From NCBI RefSeq assembly GCF_039852015.1, contig NZ_CP156626.1:2328249-2392248 (forward strand): a stretch of 64,000 nt of DNA, given 5' to 3'. Both the position numbers and the translations under genes were made by a program. This document shows positions 51,246-59,841 of this stretch, in pieces (position 1 is the stretch's first letter; every line of letters begins with the position of its first letter). The notes beneath the pieces are model-generated. The model did no database searches. It was not told the origin of the DNA and was given only the letters and a program-made list of their open reading frames with translations. The stretch is from Robbsia sp. KACC 23696 (lineage in GTDB: Bacteria; Pseudomonadota; Gammaproteobacteria; Burkholderiales; Burkholderiaceae).

Positions 51246-52607
51246 TTACAGGTTCTCGGTGCGCAGCAGCGACACGGGCGACTTCACGCTCGACAAGGCT
51301 TCGATCTTCGCCAACGCCTGGCGCAGATTGCCTTCGACGGTCCCGTGCGTCAGCACGATCAGGTCCGTCTCGCCCTCGCCTTCGCGCGACTCTTTCTGGA
51401 TCAGCGCGTCCACCGAGATGCCCCGATCCGCCAGCAGGCTCGCGATGGCGGCCAGCACGCCCGGCTCGTCGGCAACGCGCAACCGCAGGTAGTAAGCGCT
51501 GGTGATCTGATCGATCGGCAACACCGGCAAGTCCGACAGCTGGTCCGGCTGGAACGCCAGATGCGGCGTGCGATGCTCCGGATCGGCCGTGTGCAGGCGG
51601 GTCACGTCGACGAGATCGGCGACGACGGCCGAAGCGGTCGGCTCCGCGCCGGCGCCCTTGCCGTAATACAGCGTCATGCCGACCGCATCGCCGTTGACGG
51701 CCACCGCATTCATCGCGCCCTCGACATTGGCGATCAGCATCGACGACGGCACCAGCGTCGGATGCACGCGCAGTTCGATGCCCTTCGCCGAGCGCCGCGT
51801 GATGCCGAGCAGCTTGATCCGATAGCCCAGTTGTTCCGCGTATTTGATATCGATCGCATCGAGCTTGCTGATGCCTTCGATGTGCGCGCGATCGAATTGG
51901 ATCGGCACGCCGAACGCGATCGCGCTCATCAGCGTCAGCTTGTGCGCGGCATCCACACCCTCGACGTCGAAGGTCGGGTCCGCTTCCGCATAGCCTAAGC
52001 GCTGCGCATCGGCCAATGCCGTCGCGAAGTCCAAGCCCTTGTCGCGCATCTCGGACAGGATGAAATTGGTCGTGCCGTTGATGATGCCGGCGATCCAGGT
52101 GATGCGGTTCGCGGTCAGGCCTTCACGCAGCGCCTTGATGATCGGAATACCGCCGGCCACCGCCGCCTCGAAGGCGACCATCACGCCCTTGCTGTGCGCG
52201 GCCTGGAAGATCTCCATCCCATGGACGGCGAGCAGTGCCTTGTTCGCCGTGACGACGTGCTTGCCGTGCGCGATGGCCGCCAGCACCAACTCGCGGGCCC
52301 GGTCGGTGCCGCCGATCGTCTCGATGACGATATCGATGGCCGGATCGCGCACCAGCGCGTCGAAGTCACTGTCGATCAACGGCAAGCTGCCGGCACCCGC
52401 GGCCAGCGCTGTTTCCGCACCGGCTTCCTGCGTCACGATTGCGCTCAGCGCCGCCTGCGCCTTGGCCGGCGTGCGCACGGCGATGCGCGCGACTTCAATG
52501 CCCCGTCCGGCGCGCCGCTTGATTTCTTCCTGATTCCGGCGCAAGACCGAATACGTGCCGCCACCGACGGTTCCGAAGCCCAGTAGGCCTGCTTTGATCG
52601 ATTCCAT
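51246..52607 (-). CDS. hom: Homoserine dehydrogenase
   Basis: Hom reduces aspartate semialdehyde to homoserine with NAD(P)H, at the threonine/methionine branch. The 453-residue monofunctional form has the N-terminal GLLGFGTVGGGTY Rossmann motif (residues 8-20), the TANKALLA and GIINGTTNFILSEM motifs, DVEGVDAAHKL and a C-terminal ACT domain (about 365-445) likely to sense threonine. It lacks an aspartokinase domain. It follows alaA by 37 nt and precedes thrC. Confidence 0.97.
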   Translation of the reverse strand: MESIKAGLLGFGTVGGGTYSVLRRNQEEIKRRAGRGIEVARIAVRTPAKAQAALSAIVTQEAGAETALAAGAGSLPLIDSDFDALVRDPAIDIVIETIGGTDRARELVLAAIAHGKHVVTANKALLAVHGMEIFQAAHSKGVMVAFEAAVAGGIPIIKALREGLTANRITWIAGIINGTTNFILSEMRDKGLDFATALADAQRLGYAEADPTFDVEGVDAAHKLTLMSAIAFGVPIQFDRAHIEGISKLDAIDIKYAEQLGYRIKLLGITRRSAKGIELRVHPTLVPSSMLIANVEGAMNAVAVNGDAVGMTLYYGKGAGAEPTASAVVADLVDVTRLHTADPEHRTPHLAFQPDQLSDLPVLPIDQITSAYYLRLRVADEPGVLAAIASLLADRGISVDALIQKESREGEGETDLIVLTHGTVEGNLRQALAKIEALSSVKSPVSLLRTENL

Positions 52608-52644
52608 ACTGCAGTGTCAGTCCAAGAGATGAATGAAGCGGCGC

Positions 52645-53871
52645 TCAGGCGCCGTGACGTTTTCGATAGCTTTCGAGGAAACGGCCGATCCGCTCGACGG
52701 AGACCTTCAGATCCACGACGTTCGGCAGGAACACCACGCGGAAATGGTCCGGCGTCGCCCAGTTGAAACCCGTCCCCTGCACCAGCAGCACGCGCTCCTC
52801 GCGCAGCAGCTCGAGAATGAACTGCTGGTCGTCGGCGATCGGATACATCTTCGGGTCGAGGCGCGGGAACAGATACAACGCCGCCTTCGGCTTCACGCAG
52901 GTGACGCCGGGGATCGACGTCAACATGTCGTAGGCCAGGTTGCGCTGCTCGTACAGACGCCCGCCCGGCAGCAAGAGATCGTTGATGCTCTGATAGCCGC
53001 CCAGCGCGGTCTGGATCGCGTACTGCCCCGGCACATTGGCGCACAGGCGCATCGACGCGAGGATGTTCAGGCCTTCGATGTAGTCCCGCGCGCGCCGCTT
53101 GTCGCCGGAGACGATCATCCAGCCGGCACGAAAACCGCAGGAGCGATAGCTCTTCGACAAGCCGTTGAACGTGACCGTCAGCACGTCCTCGGACAGCGCC
53201 GCCATCGACGTATGCGTCGCGCCGTCGTACAGGATCTTGTCGTAGATCTCATCGGCATAGACGATCAGATCGTGTTCGCGCGCGAAGGCGATGATCTCGC
53301 GCAACAGATCGTCCGGGTACAGGGCCCCGGTCGGATTATTCGGGTTGATGACGACGATCGCGCGCGTGTTCGGCGTCAGCTTCGCGCGGATATCGTCCAT
53401 ATCCGGCAGCCAGTCGTTGCCCTCGTCACAGACATAGTGCACCGGGGTTCCGCCCGACAGGCTGACCGCCGCCGTCCACAGCGGGTAGTCCGGCGCCGGC
53501 AGCAGCACTTCATCGCCCTCGTTGAGCAGCGCCTGCATCGCCATCACGATCAGTTCCGACGCGCCGTTCCCGATGTAGATATCGTCGAGACCCACCCCCG
53601 CGATATTTTTCTGCTGCGAGTAATGCATCACCGCCTTGCGCGCGGCGAAGACCCCTTTCGAATCCGAATAGCCGGACGAGGCCGGCAGGTTCCGGATCAT
53701 GTCCTGCACGATCTCGTCGGGCGCATCGAAGCCGAACGGCGCAAGATTGCCGATGTTCAGCTTGATGATCTTATGCCCTTCGTCTTCGAGACGGCGGGCC
53801 TCGTCGAGCACCGGACCGCGAATGTCATAGCAAACGTTGGCCAGCTTGTTCGATTTATGGATGGATTTCAC
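52645..53871 (-). CDS. alaA: Pyruvate-dependent alanine aminotransferase AlaA
   Basis: AlaA forms alanine from pyruvate and glutamate. The 408-residue fold-type I aminotransferase has SSGYSDSKG, NPNNPTGALY, VYADEIYDKILYDG and the Schiff-base lysine in GLSKSYRSCGFRAGW. I chose the GTG at 53871, which gives MKSIHKSNKLANVCYDIRG as in relatives. It heads the alaA-hom-thrC run and is divergent from the Mth938-like gene; in other betaproteobacteria the same order holds. Confidence 0.94.
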   Translation of the reverse strand: MKSIHKSNKLANVCYDIRGPVLDEARRLEDEGHKIIKLNIGNLAPFGFDAPDEIVQDMIRNLPASSGYSDSKGVFAARKAVMHYSQQKNIAGVGLDDIYIGNGASELIVMAMQALLNEGDEVLLPAPDYPLWTAAVSLSGGTPVHYVCDEGNDWLPDMDDIRAKLTPNTRAIVVINPNNPTGALYPDDLLREIIAFAREHDLIVYADEIYDKILYDGATHTSMAALSEDVLTVTFNGLSKSYRSCGFRAGWMIVSGDKRRARDYIEGLNILASMRLCANVPGQYAIQTALGGYQSINDLLLPGGRLYEQRNLAYDMLTSIPGVTCVKPKAALYLFPRLDPKMYPIADDQQFILELLREERVLLVQGTGFNWATPDHFRVVFLPNVVDLKVSVERIGRFLESYRKRHGA

Positions 53872-53975
53872 GGCGGCAAAGTGGAACGGAAAGCGGATGG
53901 ATGGCAAGCGGCTGGGCCGAAGGTCGTGCGAGACGGCTGCGCGACACGATCGGCACCGATGGGTGCGGACAGGCC

Positions 53976-53995
53976 GGGACTTCCTGGGACTTCCT
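53976..53995 (+). repeat. Tandem GGGACTTCCT repeat in promoter region
   Basis: GGGACTTCCT occurs twice head to tail, 24 bp upstream of a TATAAT (54019-54024). It covers where a -35 element or activator site would lie for the plus-strand genes and is also within the alaA upstream region. Confidence 0.4.
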
Positions 53996-54018
53996 GATGG
54001 GAAGCGGCTGGGCAACGC

Positions 54019-54024
54019 TATAAT
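54019..54024 (+). promoter_or_regulatory. -10 element for Mth938-like/arnT genes
   Basis: A perfect TATAAT lies about 50 nt before the GTG start at 54074. No consensus -35 is at the right distance; the tandem 10-bp repeat ends 23 bp upstream instead, which may mean activator dependence. Confidence 0.45.
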
Positions 54025-54073
54025 CCGGTGAATTATGACAGAGTTTGGACCAACAGCGGACAGGGAGCAACGC

Positions 54074-54463
54074 GTGAAACTGGAGCAGGAATCCATTGAA
54101 GCCGCCGGCGTGCTGAATGTCGTGACCGGGTACGGCGACGACTATGTCGAGATCAACAAGACCCGATTCGCACACAGCGTCCTGCTGCTGCCGAACGGCC
54201 CGGCCTTGCCCTGGGATCCGACGCGCTTCGAGGCGCTGGCGCCCGCGCATTTCGAGCCGCTGGTCAATGCAACGCCCGAACTGGTGCTCCTCGGAACCGG
54301 CAAAAAGCTGCGTTTCGGGCATCCGCGTCTGTACGCGGCCCTGACCGCCAAGCGCATCGGGGTGGAAACGATGGATATCGGCGCCGCCTGCCGGACCTTC
54401 AATATCCTGGCCGCCGAAGGCCGCCGGGTGGCGGCCGCGCTGCTCCTCGAAAAAGCCGATTGA
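54074..54463 (+). CDS. Mth938-like domain protein (DUF498)
   Basis: A 129-residue single-domain protein of the Mth938/Xcc1710 family. The family core is seen in NVVTGYGDDYVEIN, LVLLGTGKKLRFGHP and the GVETMDIGAACRTFNIL segment. No enzyme activity is established for bacterial members. The GTG at 54074 has AGGGAG six bases upstream and is preferred over an ATG at 54035. Its stop touches the start of the arnT-like gene, so the two are probably co-translated; the arn link is context only. Confidence 0.85.
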   Translation: MKLEQESIEAAGVLNVVTGYGDDYVEINKTRFAHSVLLLPNGPALPWDPTRFEALAPAHFEPLVNATPELVLLGTGKKLRFGHPRLYAALTAKRIGVETMDIGAACRTFNILAAEGRRVAAALLLEKAD

Positions 54464-56292
54464 TCGCTTCCGCCAGTTCCCGGCGTGCCCCCCTCGGCAG
54501 CGCCCCGCTGACGCTGACCCGTGGCGCGGTTCTGCTGCTGGTGGGGCTCTTCGCCCTCGCCTGGTTCGCCCCCTTGGGCGTGCGCTCGCTGCTGCCGGCC
54601 GATGAAGGCCGTTATGCCGAGATCGCACGCGAAATGCTGGCGAGCGGCGATTGGCTCACGCCCCGCTACAACGGCCTCCCCGCGCTGACCACGCCGCCGC
54701 TGCAGCTATGGGCGACGGCGGCCGGCTTTGCGCTGTTCGGACTGGGCGAATGGCAGGCAAGGCTATGGACCGCCCTGTGCGGCTTCGGCGCCGTGCTGTT
54801 CGTCGGCTATACCGGGGTCCGACTGTACGGCCGCCCGGCAGGCATCCTGGCGGCGACCGCCCTGTTCGCCACCCCTTACTGGCACCTGCTGGGGCATTAC
54901 GCCTCGCTGGACATGGGGCTGTCGGCCATGATGACGGTCGCGTTGTGCGCGATGCTGCTGGCCCAGCGTGCGCCGGACACCCTGGTGGGCATGCGCGGGG
55001 GCGGCGCCGTCGGCTCGGTCAGCGCAATCGGCGCAATCGGCGCAATCGGCCCTGGCGGCTCGGTCGGCGGTGCCGGGGCAATCGGCGGCAGCGCGATCGA
55101 CGTGCTGCGCGGCCGACGCGGCTGGATGTGGCTCTGCTGGATTGCCATGGCCCTAGCCGTCCTCAGCAAGGGGGTGATCGGCATCGCGCTGCCGGCGATC
55201 GTGCTGCTCATCTACTCCGTCGTGGCCCGGGACTTCGCGATCTGGCGCAGGCTCTACCTGTTCAGTGGCCTGCTGCTGTTCTGCGTCGTCGCCGCTCCCT
55301 GGTTCATCGCGATGCAATGGCGCTATCCCGGCTTTGTGGCAGGATTTTTCGTCACGACCCCGCTGCAAGACTATCTCGTCGGCGGCCTGCATCCGACTCA
55401 GCCGTTCTACTTTTTCATCCCCGTCTGTCTGATCGGCGCATTGCCGTGGCTATCTCTGCTTTGGCAAAGTATGCGCCGTGCGCTCCGGCTGCCGCGACAG
55501 ACCAACCGCTTCTCGCCCGCCTGCCTGCTGGTGGCCTGGGTGGCGACGATCTGTCTTTTTTTCAGCGCGTCGGCATCGAAGCTGCTGTCCGATACGCTGC
55601 CGGTCACGCCGGCCCTGGCGTTGCTGGTGGGCGCCTACCTGCCCAGTCGGGATGCCCACCGGATTCGACGCCATCTGGCCGGCTATGCGGTGCTGCTGAT
55701 CACCCTAGCGCTGGGCATCGTCTACCTGACGAATTTCGGCAGCGCGGCCACGCCGAATGTGCTGTATCGGCACTTTCAGACATGGCTATGGCTCGGGCTC
55801 GGCGTCGCGCTGCTCGGCCTGGCCGTCGCGGGCGTGCTCGCGCGGCGGTTGGGCGCACGGACCTGGCTCGTCTATGCCGCCGCCTGGTATGCCGGCCTGG
55901 CGATCGCGGGCAACGCGCACGAGTTGCTGGGGCGCCCGACGGCCGGCGTGCAACTGGCGGCGCGCGTCCGTGCCGTGATCGCGCAAGCACCGCAGAACGC
56001 CGTGGACCCGCCGTTCTACGCGGTCGGGCCGATCGACGAGGCGCTATCGTTCTATTTGCGTCGCACCTTCACGTCGGTGGCCGCGTCGAGCGATGCGTGG
56101 GAAACCCGCTGGCGCGACGGCGGCCCGGCCTATGCCATCATGACGCCGACGCTGTATCACGTGCTCCATGCCAAGCATCTTCCGATGACGATCGTCGCCT
56201 ACGATGCCCGGCGCGTCGTGGTATCGCGTACGCCGCTCGCAAGCGGCGTTTCCCGGACGCGCCCGCCGGACATGGCACAATCGGGGCAGTGA
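54460..56292 (+). CDS. arnT: ArnT-like lipid A L-Ara4N transferase (GT83)
   Basis: ArnT moves L-Ara4N from undecaprenyl phosphate to lipid A on the periplasmic face, lowering affinity for polymyxin. The 610-residue protein has about 12-13 transmembrane segments and the first periplasmic loop motif LLPADEGRYAEIAREML with the family Asp-Glu and Arg-Tyr. A Gly/Ala/Ile/Ser-rich insert (about residues 175-210) lies between helices and holds a 9-bp tandem repeat. The start is uncertain: TTG at 54460 overlaps the upstream stop and lacks a clear ribosome-binding site. Related PMT-family transferases exist, but the arnB-arnD neighbours support ArnT. Confidence 0.85.
   Translation: MIASASSRRAPLGSAPLTLTRGAVLLLVGLFALAWFAPLGVRSLLPADEGRYAEIAREMLASGDWLTPRYNGLPALTTPPLQLWATAAGFALFGLGEWQARLWTALCGFGAVLFVGYTGVRLYGRPAGILAATALFATPYWHLLGHYASLDMGLSAMMTVALCAMLLAQRAPDTLVGMRGGGAVGSVSAIGAIGAIGPGGSVGGAGAIGGSAIDVLRGRRGWMWLCWIAMALAVLSKGVIGIALPAIVLLIYSVVARDFAIWRRLYLFSGLLLFCVVAAPWFIAMQWRYPGFVAGFFVTTPLQDYLVGGLHPTQPFYFFIPVCLIGALPWLSLLWQSMRRALRLPRQTNRFSPACLLVAWVATICLFFSASASKLLSDTLPVTPALALLVGAYLPSRDAHRIRRHLAGYAVLLITLALGIVYLTNFGSAATPNVLYRHFQTWLWLGLGVALLGLAVAGVLARRLGARTWLVYAAAWYAGLAIAGNAHELLGRPTAGVQLAARVRAVIAQAPQNAVDPPFYAVGPIDEALSFYLRRTFTSVAASSDAWETRWRDGGPAYAIMTPTLYHVLHAKHLPMTIVAYDARRVVVSRTPLASGVSRTRPPDMAQSGQ
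55022..55048 (+). repeat. 9-bp tandem repeat within arnT
   Basis: GCGCAATCG occurs three times head to tail, encoding the repeated Ala-Ile-Gly of the insert loop; a related copy lies near 55077. The period is a multiple of three, so slippage would lengthen or shorten the loop without a frameshift. Confidence 0.8.
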
Positions 56293-56366
56293 AAGCGCCT
56301 CGCGGCGGATTCCACCGGACGGGGATGCCGTCCCAGATACGCTTTGGTCCACGCCAACGTCGTGCT

Positions 56367-56383
56367 TTAATGGATACCTAAGG
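56367..56383 (+). promoter_or_regulatory. PmrA-box-like sequence before arnB
   Basis: TTTAAT-N5-CCTAAG fits the PmrA (BasR) box YTTAAK-N5-YTTAAK with one mismatch, 82 nt before the arnB ATG in the 172-nt arnT-arnB gap. In enterobacteria PmrA controls arn genes; a homologous control here is inference from one site. Confidence 0.4.
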
Positions 56384-56464
56384 CAATTGATGGCATGATC
56401 GCAACCGCGCGCCAGAGCCCTTTCCACGGTCGCTTCGGCCCGCAGCACTAGGACACCTCTTTTC

Positions 56465-57613
56465 ATGACGCAAACGCCCGCGGTGCAGGCCGAATTCCTG
56501 CCCTTTACCCGCCCCGAGATCGACGAAGAGACGATCGCCGGAGTCGCCGAGGTTCTGCGGTCCGGCTGGATCACCACCGGCCCGCAGAACCAGCGCTTCG
56601 AGGCCGCGCTCTCGGAGCGTTTCGGCGGCCGTCCGGTGCGGACCTTCAACAGCGGCACGGCAACACTCGAGATCGGCCTGCGCGTTGCCGGCATCGGTCC
56701 TGGCGACGAAGTCATCACGACGCCACTGACCTGGGTCGCGACCAGCAATGTCATCATTGCCGTGGGGGCGACGCCGATCTTCGTCGATGTCGATCCGAAA
56801 ACGCGCAATATCGACCTGGATCTGCTGGAAGCGGCCATCACGCCGCGTACGCGCGCGCTGATGCCCGTTCACCTGGCGGGCTTGCCGACCGATATGGATC
56901 GTCTCTACGCCATTGCCGAGCGCCACGGTCTGCGTGTCGTGGAAGACGCGGCGCAGGCGCTGGGTGCGCGCTGGAACGGCCGGGAAATCGGCAGTTTCGG
57001 CGATATGATCTCGTTCAGTTTTCATCCGAACAAGAACCTGACCTCGATCGAGGGCGGCGCCCTCGTGCTGAACAACGCCGAGGAAGCGCGGCTGGCGGAA
57101 AAATACCGCCTGCAGGGCGTGACGCGCACCGGCATCGACGGCATGGACGTCGATGTGCTGGGCGGAAAATTCAACCTGACCGACGTCGCCGCGCGCGTCG
57201 GACTGGGGCAATTGCCGCATCTGGACCGTTTCAACGCACGGCGCCGCGTCTTGGCGCAGCGCTACTTCGACCGGTTCAAGGACGGTGCGGCGGTGCGTGC
57301 CGGCGTCGCGCTGCCGTTGGCCGATTTCGACAATAGCAACTGGCATATGTTCCAGATCGTTTTGCCGATCGGCGAAGCCGGCTGTCCTACCCGGCCAGAC
57401 TTCATGATGGCGATGAAGGAAAGCGGCATCGGCACCAGCGTCCATTATCCGCCGGTCCACTTGTTTACCCTCTACCGGCAACGGGGCTTCGGTGAGGGCA
57501 TGTTCCCCCACACCGAACGCATCGGCGCCGGCACGGTCTCGCTGCCGCTGTTCACGGCGATGACCGACGCCGACGTCGATCGCGTCGTGGCGGCTGTGGA
57601 TGCGCAATTCTGA
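56465..57613 (+). CDS. arnB: UDP-4-amino-4-deoxy-L-arabinose aminotransferase
   Basis: ArnB transaminates UDP-4-ketopentose with glutamate to make UDP-L-Ara4N. The 382-residue DegT/DnrJ/EryC1-family protein has the FNSGTATLEIGLRVAGIGPGDEV start of the PLP domain, VVEDAAQALGA, and the Schiff-base Lys190 in SFHPNKNLTSIEGG. Length matches the family. The arnC gene follows after 150 nt. DegT-family enzymes are broad, but the surrounding arn genes make this assignment firm. Confidence 0.93.
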   Translation: MTQTPAVQAEFLPFTRPEIDEETIAGVAEVLRSGWITTGPQNQRFEAALSERFGGRPVRTFNSGTATLEIGLRVAGIGPGDEVITTPLTWVATSNVIIAVGATPIFVDVDPKTRNIDLDLLEAAITPRTRALMPVHLAGLPTDMDRLYAIAERHGLRVVEDAAQALGARWNGREIGSFGDMISFSFHPNKNLTSIEGGALVLNNAEEARLAEKYRLQGVTRTGIDGMDVDVLGGKFNLTDVAARVGLGQLPHLDRFNARRRVLAQRYFDRFKDGAAVRAGVALPLADFDNSNWHMFQIVLPIGEAGCPTRPDFMMAMKESGIGTSVHYPPVHLFTLYRQRGFGEGMFPHTERIGAGTVSLPLFTAMTDADVDRVVAAVDAQF

Positions 57614-57658
57614 CGACGCCCTTACCTTGCACGCGCGCGCTGGCTCCGACGCCTTGTC

Positions 57659-57723
57659 CCGGCGTCCGCCGCGCGGCAAGCACGATATATCGCACCCTGC
57701 CGCTTGTAGGCAGCGGACGCCGG
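57659..57723. repeat. 11-bp inverted repeat between arnB and arnC
   Basis: Arms 57659-57669 and 57713-57723 are perfectly complementary, 43 nt apart, and the enclosed bases contain further GC pairing. The structure would lie in the RNA 40-105 nt before the arnC start and may set relative expression or mRNA stability. Confidence 0.5.
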
Positions 57724-57763
57724 CGCCTGCGCGCGTTTCCGTTTCACGAACCATCGATTTTCA

Positions 57764-58876
57764 ATGACGTCACCTGAGCTCTCCGTCATCATCCCCGTCT
57801 ACAACGAGGAAGCTGGCCTTACCGCCTTGTTCGACCGGCTCTATCCGGCCTTGGACGCACTCGGCGCCGCCTACGAGATCATCTTCATCAACGACGGCAG
57901 TCGCGATCGCTCGGCGGCGATGCTCGCCGACCAGTTCGCGCTGCGCGACGACGTCACCCGCGTCATCCTGCTGAACGGCAACTATGGCCAGCACATGGCC
58001 ATTCTGTCGGGGTTCGAATACGCGCGCGGCGACGTCATCGTGACGCTCGACGCCGATCTGCAGAACCCACCGGAAGAAATCGGCAAGCTGCTGCACAAGA
58101 TGCGCGAAGGCTATGACTACGTCGGCACGATTCGCGCGAATCGCCAGGACACGTGGTTCCGACGCACGGCGTCGCGCTCGATGAACCGGCTGCGCGAGCG
58201 GATCACGCGCATCAAGATGACCGATCAGGGATGCATGCTGCGCGCCTACAGCAAGCGCATCGTCTCGACGATCAACCGTTGCGGCGAGATCAACACCTTC
58301 ATTCCGGCGCTCGCCTACACGTTCGCGCAGAATCCGACCGAGATCGACGTCGCCCACGAGGAACGCTTTGCCGGTGAGTCGAAATACTCGCTGTATGCGC
58401 TGATTCGCCTGAATTTCGACCTGGTCACCGGCTTCTCGGTCGTGCCGTTGCAAATGCTGTCGTTTGTCGGCGTGCTGATGTCGGCCGGCTCCGCGGCGCT
58501 GTTCTTCCTGCTGATGTTCCGCCGCTTCCTGCTGGGCGCGGAAGTCCAGGGGGTATTCACGCTGTTCGCGATCAACTTTTTCATGATCGGCATCATCCTG
58601 TTCGCCCTGGGCTTGCTCGGCGAATACATCGGCCGCATCTACCAACAGGTGCGCGGCCGGCCGCGTTATCTCGTGCAGACGCTGCTGAGCGGCGATGCGC
58701 CCGCACCCGGTTCGTCCGGCCCGTCGGCGGCTGCGCCGAACGCGACGGATCACCCGACGCGCTTTGCCGACCAGGCGACCGTACCGGTGCCGCTGGCATC
58801 GGACATGCCGGGCGCTTACGGCAGCACGGTGCCCGCATCGACGCCATCCGATCGCCCCACTGGGGTCGATCGATGA
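57764..58876 (+). CDS. arnC: Undecaprenyl-phosphate L-Ara4FN transferase
   Basis: ArnC attaches UDP-L-Ara4-formyl-N to undecaprenyl phosphate on the cytoplasmic membrane face. The 370-residue GT2 protein has SVIIPVYNEE, the NDGSRDRS and DADLQNPPEE catalytic motifs, the family KMTDQGCMLRAY segment and two C-terminal transmembrane helices (about 230-290). A further 60 residues after the ArnC end are Pro/Ala/Ser/Thr-rich and extra. Its TGA overlaps the next ATG. Confidence 0.93.
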   Translation: MTSPELSVIIPVYNEEAGLTALFDRLYPALDALGAAYEIIFINDGSRDRSAAMLADQFALRDDVTRVILLNGNYGQHMAILSGFEYARGDVIVTLDADLQNPPEEIGKLLHKMREGYDYVGTIRANRQDTWFRRTASRSMNRLRERITRIKMTDQGCMLRAYSKRIVSTINRCGEINTFIPALAYTFAQNPTEIDVAHEERFAGESKYSLYALIRLNFDLVTGFSVVPLQMLSFVGVLMSAGSAALFFLLMFRRFLLGAEVQGVFTLFAINFFMIGIILFALGLLGEYIGRIYQQVRGRPRYLVQTLLSGDAPAPGSSGPSAAAPNATDHPTRFADQATVPVPLASDMPGAYGSTVPASTPSDRPTGVDR

Positions 58877-59841
58877 GCGCCTCTATCGCGTCCTCGGGGC
58901 GGCGAGCCGTCGTGTTCGCGTACCACAACGTCGGCGCGCGCTGCCTGCGCGTGCTGCTGGCGCGCGGCGTGGACGTGGCGCTGGTGGTGACGCACGAGGA
59001 CAACCCCGAAGAACTGATCTGGTTCGAAAGTGTCGCGGCCGTGGCGGCCGATTACGGCATTCCGACGATTCGGCCCAGTGCGGCAGAGATTGCCGATGGC
59101 CGGACGTTGCAGGCGGCGCTGCAAGGCCTGCCCGGCGGCGCGCCTGATTTCCTGTTCTCTTTCTACTATCGGCATATGTTGCCGGTGGATGTGCTGGGCC
59201 TCACGCCGCGCGGCGCCTATAATCTGCATGGCTCGCTATTGCCGCGATACCGTGGCCGGGTCCCAGTCAACTGGGCCGTCCTGCGCGGCGAAACCGAAAC
59301 CGGTGCGACGCTGCATGAAATGACGGCCAAGCCGGATGCCGGCGCGATTCTGGCTCAGACGGCGGTGCCGATCCTGCCCGACGACACCGCGCATCAGGTG
59401 TTCGAGAAAGTGACCGTGGCCGCCGAGCAGACGCTCTGGGGCGTGCTGCCGGCCTTGTTGGCCGGCTCGGCGCCGCGGCTGGCGAACGATCTGGCTGCCG
59501 GGTCTTACTTCGGTGGCCGCAAGCCGGAAGACGGTCGTATCGACTGGTCCCAGCCGGCACAGCAGGTGTATAACCTGGTCAGAGCGGTCGCGCCGCCCTA
59601 CCCAGGTGCCTTCTGGGAAGATGCCGCCGGCCGGCGCTTTATCCTTGCCGCCGCACGCATGCCGTCCGGCAACGCCGCGCTTCACGCGGATTTGCCGCCC
59701 GGCTTTCATGTGGTGGATAATGCAATCGTTGGCGTATGTGGCGATGGGCGCGCCCTCGCGATCCGCGAACTGCGGCTGGACGATGTGCCGATTACGGCCG
59801 CCGACTGGTTGCGACTTTCACTCCCTTCTCGCGACTCATGA
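58873..59841 (+). CDS. UDP-L-Ara4N formyltransferase
   Basis: This enzyme formylates UDP-L-Ara4N using 10-formyl-tetrahydrofolate, the reaction of the N-terminal half of E. coli ArnA. The 322-residue product has the catalytic triad Asn117, His119 and Asp155 in YNLHGSLLPRYRGR and TAKPDAGAIL. In E. coli formyltransferase and dehydrogenase are one polypeptide; here they are separate genes overlapping by four bases, as reported for other Burkholderia. It is also coupled to arnC by an ATGA overlap. Confidence 0.92.
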   Translation: MSASIASSGRRAVVFAYHNVGARCLRVLLARGVDVALVVTHEDNPEELIWFESVAAVAADYGIPTIRPSAAEIADGRTLQAALQGLPGGAPDFLFSFYYRHMLPVDVLGLTPRGAYNLHGSLLPRYRGRVPVNWAVLRGETETGATLHEMTAKPDAGAILAQTAVPILPDDTAHQVFEKVTVAAEQTLWGVLPALLAGSAPRLANDLAAGSYFGGRKPEDGRIDWSQPAQQVYNLVRAVAPPYPGAFWEDAAGRRFILAAARMPSGNAALHADLPPGFHVVDNAIVGVCGDGRALAIRELRLDDVPITAADWLRLSLPSRDS

